Shown here in pieces: positions 53,706-62,623 of a stretch of DNA of 64,000 nt; position 1 is the first letter of the stretch, and the number at the start of each line of letters is the position of its first letter. Position numbers and translations under genes: made by a program. The stretch lies in contig JQKK01000016.1 in assembly GCA_000746015.1 (NCBI GenBank), positions 1-64,000 of the forward strand, read 5' to 3'. The stretch is from Lachnospiraceae bacterium MA2020. Its GTDB lineage: Bacteria > Bacillota > Clostridia > Lachnospirales > Lachnospiraceae. The notes under the pieces are model-generated. The model was not told where the DNA came from. It worked only from the letters and a program-made list of their open reading frames with translations, and ran no database searches.

Positions 53706-55217
53706 TCATTTTCTAACATACAATGCTGCTTTTATATCTTCATAGTTCTCTTTTATTTCAAAATTATCTGCAAGATACTCTTTAACATCATCTGCAAGCT
53801 TCTCCATATCACGATGTACATAAACAAGATAAAGCTTATCGTATTTTTTCAGATCTGAAACCGGATCTGTATCCTGCAGGCTTATCATCGGAACAGGGGC
53901 TTTTTTGGCACCTTCTCTGACATAATACTCTACAAAGCCGGCTGTTGCTCTGGGATTTACACTGCAAACGACCGCTGCGTCCTTATCATAAAGACCATCC
54001 TGCACCTTTACCCATGCCGCAGCTTCCCTAAATGTCTCAGAACTTTTAGAAGAGCTGTCGCGTACAATCCTGAGATTTGTAAGCCCTAAATAAAGGATCA
54101 GAAACATTGCAGCCACCGCAGTAATCTCAAGTCTTAGTGCCTTGTTTCTTCCCGATGCGATGAAGTCAAGCGCATCCGCAATACCTGCAGATATGATGAC
54201 GAGCATCACCGGGACCAGCTCAAGGAAGTACCTCTGCACAAAGAAACCGCCTGCCGGATTGATGACCGTGCTATATACAAACACACTTCCAAGCACTGAG
54301 AGTACTACCCATGACAGAACCAGCAGTGACTTATACTTAAACGAAAGCTTGTTGCCCTCAAGCCATATCCTTGCAGTCCTTGCCACGACATATAAAAAAG
54401 TAAGTATCAGTATGACAAATAACGCCTCGTTAGACGACAGCAGCTTACGCATAACTCTGGTGATCTCCGGAAGTGTAGGCTTATCCGGCCAAAATGAGGT
54501 GATACTCTTTTGTTTGTATATAAGCATCAAAGCAAACCACGGCACAAATGATGCCCCGGATATAATGTACGGGATAAACTTTTTTATCCTCGCCTTTTCG
54601 GATAAAAACAATGCAACCTCAGCAGCACCAAGCGCTGCAATAAGTATGCCTCCCATGTAGTGAGTATACAGCGTAAGCGCTAAAAAGATGCCAAACTTTA
54701 TCTCGACCTTCAGGTCACAGCATTCCATGTGCTTTAGAAAATAATATATCGTGCCAGTTCCAAAAAACAGTAAAAATCCATAGCTTCTGAGCTCAAAACC
54801 GCAGCTTAAAATCAGCTTTGTTGAAAAGCTCGCAAGTATGGCTGCAATAAGTCCGCCCTTTTTTCCTGCAACCTTTTCTCCTATCATGCCACACCAGATA
54901 ACTGTCCCAAAGACTGCAAGCTCCGGTAGCAATAGCATGATACGGTCATTTGCCGGCAAAACCCTGTACCATAATGCCGCAACAAGTGGAAAGATCGGAA
55001 GATTAGTAACATCTATCGTAAGATACTGTCCCAAAATATCTCCAACCGACTTATCCTTTGTGATCGTACCAAGCAGCGACATCTCATCGAGCCAAAATGA
55101 CTGCTTCCCTCCCTGATAAAACATAAACATCAGCATGAACAAAGCCAATGCTATATATACTACAGAAAACTTTATTTTAGCTAAACTATTTATACTATTT
55201 TTAATCTTATCTCTCAT
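53706..55217 (-). CDS. GT-C family membrane glycosyltransferase
   Basis: A 503-residue protein with about eleven hydrophobic helices, resembling PMT/ArnT (GT39/GT83) enzymes that use polyprenyl-phosphate sugars outside the membrane. The first external loop has SFWLDEMSLLG with the Asp-Glu pair expected to be catalytic. The C-terminal soluble part (after about 390) is larger than the loop. First gene of the unit GT-C, neuA-like, two ltaS-like, GDPD. Donor and acceptor are unknown. Confidence 0.82.
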   Translation of the reverse strand: MRDKIKNSINSLAKIKFSVVYIALALFMLMFMFYQGGKQSFWLDEMSLLGTITKDKSVGDILGQYLTIDVTNLPIFPLVAALWYRVLPANDRIMLLLPELAVFGTVIWCGMIGEKVAGKKGGLIAAILASFSTKLILSCGFELRSYGFLLFFGTGTIYYFLKHMECCDLKVEIKFGIFLALTLYTHYMGGILIAALGAAEVALFLSEKARIKKFIPYIISGASFVPWFALMLIYKQKSITSFWPDKPTLPEITRVMRKLLSSNEALFVILILTFLYVVARTARIWLEGNKLSFKYKSLLVLSWVVLSVLGSVFVYSTVINPAGGFFVQRYFLELVPVMLVIISAGIADALDFIASGRNKALRLEITAVAAMFLILYLGLTNLRIVRDSSSKSSETFREAAAWVKVQDGLYDKDAAVVCSVNPRATAGFVEYYVREGAKKAPVPMISLQDTDPVSDLKKYDKLYLVYVHRDMEKLADDVKEYLADNFEIKENYEDIKAALYVRK

Positions 55218-55255
55218 ATATACCTCATCAATACAACGTATAGCGCCAATTAATT

Positions 55256-55284
55256 AGTATATCTCAGTTCACAGTATTGCGCAA
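55256..55284 (-). promoter_or_regulatory. Promoter of GT-C operon
   Basis: Minus strand: -35 TTGCGC (55279-55284), 17 bp, -10 TATACT (55256-55261). The -35 overlaps that of the divergent promoter. Confidence 0.65.
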
Positions 55285-55305
55285 ATCCATTTCTTTATTT
55301 ATAAT
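55277..55305 (+). promoter_or_regulatory. Promoter of TupA-like gene
   Basis: Plus strand: -35 TTGCGC (55277-55282), 17 bp, perfect -10 TATAAT (55300-55305). The palindrome TTGCGCAA (55277-55284) serves both strands. Confidence 0.65.
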
Positions 55306-55341
55306 TGTTTGGTAGTTTTTCTGATAAAAGAAAGGTAAAAT

Positions 55342-56244
55342 ATGTTAAACGAAATAATAGATAAGGGCCTCATGTTTATCCGTTACCTTTACAATAAGTC
55401 CCTTAGTGAAAAAAGTTATCCAAAAGCTATCAAAAGATGGTTCAAGAGTGTTACCGGATATGAGCTTGATCTCGATAACCCTAAAACCTTTGATGAAAAG
55501 ATACAATATCTTAAACTTTACGACAAGAACCCTCTCAAAACTACACTTTCAGATAAGTATGCTGTACGTGAATGGGTTTCCAAGACGATCGGTGTAAAAT
55601 ACCTTATACCAATGCTCGGTGCATGGGACAGCTTTGACGAAATTGATTTTTCAAATCTGCCTGACAGATTTGTCCTCAAAGCCAATCACGCTTCCGGTTG
55701 GAATATGATCGTGCAGGACAAGTCAAAGCTTGATATAAATGCTGCCAGACGCAAGTTTAACCGCTGGATGAAGACAGACTTTGCATTTATAGAGGGCTTT
55801 GAGCTCCAGTATCACGATATCAAGCGCAAGATAGTCGCTGAGGAATTCATTGAAAACGGCGGAAATAATCTCTTCGACTACAAGTTTTACTGCTTCAATG
55901 GTAAGCCTGAGTTTATTGAGTATATCGGAGACCGCCTGACCGGTCAGCCAAAAGTACTCTTTCTCAGCACTGACTGGACTCCAGAAGTATTTACAGATGG
56001 TATATACCCAGAGTTCAAGGAGCTTCCGCCTAAGCCTGCATGTCTTGCTGAGTTAAACGAACTTGCCGGAAAGCTCAGTGCAGGTTTCCCATTTGTAAGA
56101 GTTGACCTCTATGTATTGGACGACGGCTCCATCAAGTTTGGCGAGATGACCTTTACACCGGGAAGCGGCAAGCACTCCCATTGGAATCCACCAGAGTACG
56201 CAACAATAATCGGTGATATGATACCATTGCCGCCCAAAAACTGA
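55342..56244 (+). CDS. TupA-like ATP-grasp family protein
   Basis: A 300-residue cytoplasmic protein of the TupA-like ATPgrasp family, found in capsule and teichuronopeptide loci. Typical segments: PKTFDEKIQYLKLYD, LSDKYAVREWVSKTIG, FVLKANHASGWN, FDYKFYCFNGKPEFI, and the end FGEMTFTPGSGKHSHWNP, which carries the metal-binding Glu. It probably ligates or transfers a group to a surface polymer; the reaction is not established. Lone plus-strand gene inside the envelope region, with a good promoter and terminator. Confidence 0.85.
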   Translation: MLNEIIDKGLMFIRYLYNKSLSEKSYPKAIKRWFKSVTGYELDLDNPKTFDEKIQYLKLYDKNPLKTTLSDKYAVREWVSKTIGVKYLIPMLGAWDSFDEIDFSNLPDRFVLKANHASGWNMIVQDKSKLDINAARRKFNRWMKTDFAFIEGFELQYHDIKRKIVAEEFIENGGNNLFDYKFYCFNGKPEFIEYIGDRLTGQPKVLFLSTDWTPEVFTDGIYPEFKELPPKPACLAELNELAGKLSAGFPFVRVDLYVLDDGSIKFGEMTFTPGSGKHSHWNPPEYATIIGDMIPLPPKN

Positions 56245-56255
56245 GCAAAATAAAA

Positions 56256-56290
56256 AGTGCAAAAGTGCCTTATTCAGACACTTCTGCACT
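56256..56290. terminator. Bidirectional terminator
   Basis: AGTGCAAAAGTG pairs with CACTTCTGCACT; T-rich sequence follows on both strands. It serves the convergent TupA-like and SGNH genes. Confidence 0.8.
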
Positions 56291-56293
56291 ATT

Positions 56294-57571
56294 TTATTTT
56301 ACGGTGAAATTTCCACTGTCATTTCTATAAAAATACTGCGCTGCAAGCCAGGTTCCATCAGATTTCCGTCTGACTTCAACCTTCATGTCAAACCCACCTA
56401 TATCATCCTTTTCAACTTTTTCCGGCTCGATTCCCGTCTTTTCAAGACAAAAGTCAAGGCCGTACATACCGCTCGTCTGATCCGGATCAGCCATAAATAC
56501 CTTTATCTGTCTGTCCTCGCCTTCTGCAAGGAAAATATATGATACCGCATCATTTTTATCTTTCAAAAGCTCTATCTTCTGATCATTCCATGCCTTTACA
56601 TCTCTGTCCCACTCAAGGCTGTAATTCTCATCACCTCTGTGATCCTCAATGCCCAGTTCATCATAGAGATACTTTGCAAGATAATCCGCAGTCTTAGCCG
56701 CACCCAAGTGATTCAAATGTGATGAATCTCCAAAATCGGTGTCATAGTCTATACCAACTTCACTTAAAAGAGGCAGGAAATTTATCGTGCATCCACCATT
56801 TTCCCTTGTGTATTCCATAAGAGTATTAAGCTTTTTCTGCTCTTTTTCAGAATAGTTGGACTTGTTTGCCGGGATATTTACAAGTATCGGAATGACTCCT
56901 TTTTCACGGCAAAGCTCCACTATCTTTTTGTATGCCTTTACACCATCTCCGCCCTTGAGCTCTGTGGTATCTTCGATATAGCATCCATCCTCCGGAGCTT
57001 CTGCCTTCACAACTTCCGTCATGATGTAAGCACCCTTGTCATAGGTGATGGTCTTTACAAAGTCCTTCTTTTCAAGCTCAGAAAACCTGCTGTGATATGC
57101 ATACATATTTGAAAGGAATGCCATCTTGCCGCCGTCAAAAAAGCGGGAAGCATAGTCGATCGCTTCAAGCTTGTTCTTGCCAAGAGGAAGTGAATCTATA
57201 GATTCATGTACAAATGCATATCCCTCGTTTATCTCATTTTCTTCATCAGCGATCTTGAATGAATCAATGATAACAGCCTTTGGATGAGTATGCTCAAGTG
57301 CTGCTCTTACCACATGATAAGTCATCTGTATAGACTCTCCTGCAGACGCCAGATTATAAGATGAGATACCATAATTTTCCCACAAATATATCGGATCTAT
57401 GCCTTCATGCATATGTGATGAGCCAAAGAAAAGTACATCATAGTCGAGATCTGATTCAAAAAACTGGTCTTTGTAGTAATAGCTCTCTTTCTTTTTCAGA
57501 ATATTTGATGCCATGAGTATGACAGCCAAAAGGACAGCCATAAAAATTATACATCTTAATGCCTTCTTCAT
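56294..57571 (-). CDS. SGNH-hydrolase-like partner of MBOAT O-acyltransferase
   Basis: A 425-residue protein with one N-terminal membrane helix (CIIFMAVLLAVILMASNIL) and an extracytoplasmic SGNH-like domain. FFGSSHMHEGIDP carries the Ser block and FGDSSHLNHLGA the Asp/His block. Such proteins (AlgJ/AlgX/DltD-like) complete acetyl transfer from the MBOAT protein onto a polysaccharide. It lies 14 nt after the MBOAT gene, so the two form a functional pair. The acceptor polymer is probably the one made by this locus (inference). Confidence 0.84.
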   Translation of the reverse strand: MKKALRCIIFMAVLLAVILMASNILKKKESYYYKDQFFESDLDYDVLFFGSSHMHEGIDPIYLWENYGISSYNLASAGESIQMTYHVVRAALEHTHPKAVIIDSFKIADEENEINEGYAFVHESIDSLPLGKNKLEAIDYASRFFDGGKMAFLSNMYAYHSRFSELEKKDFVKTITYDKGAYIMTEVVKAEAPEDGCYIEDTTELKGGDGVKAYKKIVELCREKGVIPILVNIPANKSNYSEKEQKKLNTLMEYTRENGGCTINFLPLLSEVGIDYDTDFGDSSHLNHLGAAKTADYLAKYLYDELGIEDHRGDENYSLEWDRDVKAWNDQKIELLKDKNDAVSYIFLAEGEDRQIKVFMADPDQTSGMYGLDFCLEKTGIEPEKVEKDDIGGFDMKVEVRRKSDGTWLAAQYFYRNDSGNFTVK

Positions 57572-57585
57572 ATCTCATCCTCCTC

Positions 57586-59067
57586 TTAAAACTTAAAGTA
57601 AATAAAATCAGAGGAATTATATGAAGGGCCATACATTCCAAACACCAATACTGTCAAAATGGCTGCTATGTAAAAAAGCCACTTAAACCAAATCTCCTGA
57701 GATTCGATCTTTTCTCTGATGACGATGCCTTTCTCATTCATAAGGCTCACGCATAACACTATGCAAAGTGAAGCTATAACGATAAATATATCAAAAGCCT
57801 TTAATCCCATATCGAGGATGCTTCCATCAAATAGCACCCACGGGTTGTAAACGAAGCAGCTCTTTATCATTACAAGAGCATTTCTAAAGCTGTCTGCGCG
57901 GAAAAATACCCATGCAAATGACGCAAGCAAAAATGTGACAACCGTCTGGAAAAATTTATGACTGAAGCAATCTTCCCTCATACCGATAACATTTCCGACC
58001 GCTTTCCTCACGCCCCTTAAGAGATCTCCTATAACCTGAAACGCTCCATTCAAGAGCCCCCAAAAAATAAAATTCCAGGAAGCGCCATGCCAAAGCCCGC
58101 TCACCGCAAAAACTATCAAAATATTGATGTACTTACGTAGTCTGCCTTTTCTGTTTCCTCCAAGAGGGATATATACATAATCCCTAAAAAACGAAGTAAG
58201 CGAAATGTGCCATCTTCTCCAGAAATCCGCAATACTTCCGGCAAGATAAGGTCTTTCAAAGTTTGAGATCAAACGAAATCCCATTATCTCTCCGGTTCCG
58301 AGCGCCATATATGAGTAGCTTGCAAAGTCAAAATAAATCTGAAGTGAGTAGAGCAAAACAGCTAACACACTGTAAGTTCCCACAAATGAAGCATTTTCAT
58401 TAAATACTTTATCAACAAAGACCGCTACTCTGTTTGACAGGACAAATTTCATAAAGTATCCCCAAAGCATAAGAAGAAAACCATTCTTTATCCTATCCGT
58501 ATCAAACTTATGCTCCTCCTTAAACTGAGGTATGAGATGCCCTGCTCTCTCGATAGGTCCGGAAAGGATTGCAGGAAAAAATGATACAAACAGTGCATAG
58601 TTTAATACGTTTTTCTCTGCCACTATCTTGCCCTTCCTTACATCAAGCACATATCCCAGCGCTGCAAAGGTATAAAAAGAAATGCCGACAGGCAGCAGTA
58701 TATCAAGCTCAGCGAAATTTCCAAGTCCTATACGTCTTGTAATGATATTTACATTTCTCAAAAAGAAATTGCTGTACTTAAAGACAAGAAGCGGCAGGAT
58801 CGTCACAAGGACCGACAATACGATAACTGCTTTACTCTTAGCCGAACCATCTTTCTTCTTATCAAAAAACAGCCCCAGTCCATAAGTGACAGCCGTAACA
58901 TAAACAAGAAAAATCCCATACAACGGATTACTGCTCATGTAAAAATAGTAGCTTGCCAAACAGAGCCATATATTTTTAAGCAAATTCTCACGACTTTTCG
59001 GAAGAATAAAATAAACCAGCGCACATAAGGGGAAAAATAATGCATATTCTAATGATTGAAATGACAT
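57586..59067 (-). CDS. MBOAT family O-acyltransferase
   Basis: A 493-residue polytopic membrane enzyme of the AlgI/DltB type, moving acyl groups from the cytoplasm to surface polymers. Family motifs are clear: SFFPAILSGPIERAGHLIPQ, FWRRWHISLTSFFRDYVYIP, and the catalytic His in VSGLWHGASWNFIFWG. About ten hydrophobic helices. A strong terminator stands between neuC and this gene, so it is transcribed by read-through or from an unseen start. Complete. Confidence 0.93.
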   Translation of the reverse strand: MSFQSLEYALFFPLCALVYFILPKSRENLLKNIWLCLASYYFYMSSNPLYGIFLVYVTAVTYGLGLFFDKKKDGSAKSKAVIVLSVLVTILPLLVFKYSNFFLRNVNIITRRIGLGNFAELDILLPVGISFYTFAALGYVLDVRKGKIVAEKNVLNYALFVSFFPAILSGPIERAGHLIPQFKEEHKFDTDRIKNGFLLMLWGYFMKFVLSNRVAVFVDKVFNENASFVGTYSVLAVLLYSLQIYFDFASYSYMALGTGEIMGFRLISNFERPYLAGSIADFWRRWHISLTSFFRDYVYIPLGGNRKGRLRKYINILIVFAVSGLWHGASWNFIFWGLLNGAFQVIGDLLRGVRKAVGNVIGMREDCFSHKFFQTVVTFLLASFAWVFFRADSFRNALVMIKSCFVYNPWVLFDGSILDMGLKAFDIFIVIASLCIVLCVSLMNEKGIVIREKIESQEIWFKWLFYIAAILTVLVFGMYGPSYNSSDFIYFKF

Positions 59068-59080
59068 TTTAATACCTCAA

Positions 59081-59114
59081 AAATAGGACGGCTTCCTATG
59101 AAAGCCGCCCTATT
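59081..59114 (-). terminator. Terminator after neuC-like gene
   Basis: AATAGGGCGGCTTTC pairs with GAAGCCGTCCTATT (one G-T/mismatch) and is followed by TTT on the minus strand, only 14 nt before the MBOAT start. Confidence 0.75.
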
Positions 59115-59116
59115 AA

Positions 59117-60274
59117 TTAATAAGTGATCATCTTCTGAACTTCTACATTAACCTTTGAAAGAATATCTGCAATCCTCTCGCCTGCGTGTCCATCACCATA
59201 GATCGGCTCTGACTCATATGGTCCATGCTCGATCTGCTTCATGATAGCTTCGTAGATTGCATTCTCCTCATCAGCTGCATCTATTACATTGCTGCCTCTC
59301 TCACGTCCATTCTGTCTTGTGCCGACATTTACGCAAGGAGTACCGATGAAAGCACCCTCTCTGATACCAGATGAAGAATTACCAACAAGACATGCTGTAT
59401 TCTTCATAAGACGAACGTAAACGCTGATAGGCATATTCTTGAAAACGTGAAGCTTTGCATCAGGATACATCTCTCTGTAGCGTCTGATACCTGTTGAGAT
59501 ACCCTCAGATCCTGCATCGGCATTAGGCCAGAGCATGATGATATTCTTACCGGTTCTCATGCAAGCCTTGATAGTCTCAGTGATCTGCTCCTTTGCATCT
59601 GTGTACTCAGTAGTAACTGAGTGCTGTGAAACAAGGATAAATGGCTCGCTAAGATCAAACTTAGGACCTACACCGCCTTCTGTCTCATAAAGATCCATAG
59701 GCATTGATGAATCAGCATCAAGAATGCGCTTGATATTATCAATTCTAGGGCAGCCAACAGTAAATACGTCAGTTTCCTTCTCACCAAGCTTCAAGATACG
59801 CTCAGCAGCCTCCTTATTTGCAGGGAAGTGAACGTGTGCAAACTTTGTAATAGCGTGACGAATACTCTCGTCGATAGTACCTGTAACCTCACCACCCATT
59901 GTGTGAGCTACACGGATATTCATGTAAGCTGCTGCGATAGTTGCAGCCATAACCTCATATCTGTCTCCGATAACGATAACGAAATCAGGCTCAAGTCTCT
60001 CATAAACATCAGCAAGACCAAGCATACCAAGTCCGGCTGTCTTAACCATTGCGTTTGGCTTATCGCCCTCAACCTGCATGTAAACCTTCTCATCGATCTC
60101 GAAGCCATCTTTTTTCAGAATGTTCTCAAGGTCACCAAACTTATCAACAAGTCCTGATCCACCCAAAACTACCTGAAGTGTCAGGTCCGGATGTGCCTGG
60201 ATTGCCTGCATGGCAGACTTAATTGAGCTGTAGTTGGCTCTGCCGCCGATAAATACACAAATTTTTCTTTTCAC
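59117..60274 (-). CDS. Hydrolysing UDP-N-acetylhexosamine 2-epimerase (NeuC-like)
   Basis: A 385-residue enzyme that hydrolyses and epimerises a UDP-HexNAc to free ManNAc or a related sugar, the precursor for NeuB. GGRANYSSIKSAM at the N-terminus, IVIGDRYEVMAATIAA, GGEVTGTIDESIRHAITK and VGNSSSGIREGAFIGTPCVNVG are characteristic. Start is GTG overlapping the neuB stop by 4 nt (GTGA). Legionaminic-pathway LegG enzymes look similar, so the sugar is undecided. Confidence 0.92.
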   Translation of the reverse strand: MKRKICVFIGGRANYSSIKSAMQAIQAHPDLTLQVVLGGSGLVDKFGDLENILKKDGFEIDEKVYMQVEGDKPNAMVKTAGLGMLGLADVYERLEPDFVIVIGDRYEVMAATIAAAYMNIRVAHTMGGEVTGTIDESIRHAITKFAHVHFPANKEAAERILKLGEKETDVFTVGCPRIDNIKRILDADSSMPMDLYETEGGVGPKFDLSEPFILVSQHSVTTEYTDAKEQITETIKACMRTGKNIIMLWPNADAGSEGISTGIRRYREMYPDAKLHVFKNMPISVYVRLMKNTACLVGNSSSGIREGAFIGTPCVNVGTRQNGRERGSNVIDAADEENAIYEAIMKQIEHGPYESEPIYGDGHAGERIADILSKVNVEVQKMITY

Positions 60275-61278
60275 CAGTTAATATCCTCTTTCTGAATGAT
60301 GTCATCGAAATGAAGGTCACGCTTTGCAGTCTTTCCGATGATCTCTTTATAGTAACGTGTCTCAAGGCCTGTACCAGGCTTCTTGTAGCCAAGCATGTCT
60401 GCTGTGATAGGAGTTCCTGCCGGTATGCATGTGATAGACACGATACTCTTCTGGAAGATCTCCTTCATATCAGCAAACGCTGAGACATCTTTTTTGTCAA
60501 CAGGGCTGTTAAGAGCTATCTCGATATTCTTGATAGACTCTACAAGCTGAGCCATCTCAGCAGGCTCCATTGACATCTTTGCGTCAGGGCCGTACATCTT
60601 CTTACTGAGAGTGAAGTGCTTCTCAATAAGCTTAGCACCCTTCATGAATGCACCGATAGATGCCCATTCTCCCGATGTATGGTCAGAAAAGCCAAGCGGT
60701 ATACCCTTGTACTTTTCTCTGTATTCGTCAATTATGTTAAATCCTACATGCTTAGGATCACATGGATACTCACTTGTACACTGCATGAGCGCTACGTTGC
60801 AGTTTTTCTTAAGGAAGATCTCCATGCAGGTCTCAACTTCAGCCTCAGAGCTCATACCACTTGAAACGATAGTCGGAACCTGTGCATCAGCCAAAAACTC
60901 AAGGTACGGGATATTTGTGATCTCTCCCGACGGAACCTTGAACGCATCAATACCGAGATCCAACAAAAACTTGATAGCCTCGATAGAGAATGGAGAAGAA
61001 ATAAACTCCACATTATTCTCCTTGGCACATGCCTTAAGACGCTTCCACTGATCCATATCAAAAGCTGTACGCTTAAAATACTCATATCTAGGCTCAGCCT
61101 TGAAGTATGGTGGCTGAGGAGCATTACGGATAGTCTCTGCTTCAGAAATATGTGTCTGAAGCTTAACTGCATCAACACCACACTCTGCCGCTGCTATTAT
61201 CATAGCCTCTGCCTGGCCAAGACTTCCGTCATGAGTCATGCCAAGCTCTGCAATTACTTTACGCTTATTAAAATCCAT
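60271..61278 (-). CDS. Nonulosonic acid synthase (NeuB-like)
   Basis: NeuB condenses the 2-epimerase product with phosphoenolpyruvate to a nine-carbon acid. The 335-residue protein has the TIM barrel (VIAELGMTHDGSLGQAEAM; SGEITNIPYLEFLA; GFSDHTSGEWASIGA; EKHFTLSKKMYGPDAKMSM) and the C-terminal SAF (antifreeze-like) domain (IPAGTPITADMLGYKKPG). Start at MDFNKRKV with GGAGATTGTAAG upstream, one base after the dehydrogenase stop. Product may be sialic or legionaminic acid. Confidence 0.93.
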   Translation of the reverse strand: MDFNKRKVIAELGMTHDGSLGQAEAMIIAAAECGVDAVKLQTHISEAETIRNAPQPPYFKAEPRYEYFKRTAFDMDQWKRLKACAKENNVEFISSPFSIEAIKFLLDLGIDAFKVPSGEITNIPYLEFLADAQVPTIVSSGMSSEAEVETCMEIFLKKNCNVALMQCTSEYPCDPKHVGFNIIDEYREKYKGIPLGFSDHTSGEWASIGAFMKGAKLIEKHFTLSKKMYGPDAKMSMEPAEMAQLVESIKNIEIALNSPVDKKDVSAFADMKEIFQKSIVSITCIPAGTPITADMLGYKKPGTGLETRYYKEIIGKTAKRDLHFDDIIQKEDINW

Positions 61279-61279
61279 C

Positions 61280-62599
61280 TTACAATCTCCAATAGATGTA
61301 TCCGGCATCCTTATATGTCTTCTTATCAAGCAGTCCCTTTACATCGCTCAATACTTTTCTATGCTCACCATCCTGCTTATACATAGCATCAAAATCAGCT
61401 ACGTCAAAGTCCTTGAACTGCTCATGTGCTACTGCCAATATCACAGCATCGCAGTCCTTGATATCCTTCATATCCGCAAACTCTACACCATAGAGCATCT
61501 TTGCCTCTGCCGCATCTGCTGCAGGATCTGCGATCATAGGCTCTATGCCATACTCACGAAGCTCATTTACGATGTCGATGACCTTAGTGTTTCTTGTATC
61601 AGGACAATTTTCTTTGAAAGTAAATCCAAGGATTGCCACCCTTGCACCCTTGACCGGTATATTAGCCTTGATAAGATTCTTTACAAGACACTCTGCAACA
61701 TACTTGCCCATATCATCATTTATACGACGTCCTGAAAGGATGATCTGACTGTGATAGCCAAGCTCCTCCGCTTTGTATGTGAGATAGTAAGGGTCAACAC
61801 CGATGCAGTGTCCTCCTACAAGTCCCGGATAGAACTTAAGGAAATTCCACTTTGTGCCCGCTGCTTTCAGGACTGCCTGTGTATCAATATCCATCTTGTT
61901 AAAGATCATTGAAAGCTCGTTCATGAAAGCGATATTGATATCTCTCTGGCTGTTCTCGATAACCTTGGCTGCCTCAGCAACCTTGATGCTCTCAGCTCTG
62001 TAAACGCCTGCCTCTACTACAAGGCTGTATACGTTTGCGACTTCCTCAAGAGTCTCTTCATCCATACCGGAAACGATCTTTGTAATTGTCTCAAGGCGAT
62101 GAACCTTATCACCCGGATTGATACGCTCCGGAGAGTATCCAACCTTGAAATCTACTCCACACTTTAAGCCTGACTCAGCTTCAAGGATAGGTACGCACAC
62201 ATCCTCTGTAACACCCGGATAAACTGTAGACTCATATACAACGATAGAGCCCTTTGTAAGATTTCTTCCGAGCACATGGCTTGCACCCTCGACCGGACTA
62301 AGATCCGGTGTATGATCAGAATTTACAGGTGTAGGAACAGCAACAATGTGGAACTTAGCTTCTTTGAGCCTTGTCTCATCAGCTGTAAAATCAACCTTTG
62401 AATTCTTAATTCTCTCGTTTCCCACCTCATTTGTAGGATCAAAGCCCGCCTTGTATTTCTCGATCTTACTCTCATTGATATCAAAGCCGATAACATCGAT
62501 CTTGTCAGCAAAAGAAACAGCTATAGGCATACCAACGTATCCCAGACCAACAAGCGAAAGCTTTTCCTTATGATTTACTATATCCTCGTATAATGACAT
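61280..62599 (-). CDS. UDP-N-acetylhexosamine 6-dehydrogenase (WbpA/TviB-like)
   Basis: A 439-residue nucleotide-sugar dehydrogenase that oxidises C6 of UDP-GlcNAc or UDP-GalNAc to the uronic acid with two NAD+. LVGLGYVGMPIAVSFA binds NAD; the catalytic Cys lies in GGHCIGVDPYYLT; GFTFKENCPDTRNTKV is the C-terminal family mark. Overall it resembles WbpA/TviB rather than UDP-glucose dehydrogenases. The WbpP/TviC-like 4-epimerase at 15 kb could complete a UDP-GalNAcA route. Start at MSLYED with GGTGG upstream. Confidence 0.9.
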   Translation of the reverse strand: MSLYEDIVNHKEKLSLVGLGYVGMPIAVSFADKIDVIGFDINESKIEKYKAGFDPTNEVGNERIKNSKVDFTADETRLKEAKFHIVAVPTPVNSDHTPDLSPVEGASHVLGRNLTKGSIVVYESTVYPGVTEDVCVPILEAESGLKCGVDFKVGYSPERINPGDKVHRLETITKIVSGMDEETLEEVANVYSLVVEAGVYRAESIKVAEAAKVIENSQRDINIAFMNELSMIFNKMDIDTQAVLKAAGTKWNFLKFYPGLVGGHCIGVDPYYLTYKAEELGYHSQIILSGRRINDDMGKYVAECLVKNLIKANIPVKGARVAILGFTFKENCPDTRNTKVIDIVNELREYGIEPMIADPAADAAEAKMLYGVEFADMKDIKDCDAVILAVAHEQFKDFDVADFDAMYKQDGEHRKVLSDVKGLLDKKTYKDAGYIYWRL

Positions 62600-62623
62600 C
62601 TCTTTAACCACCTTTATTATGCC

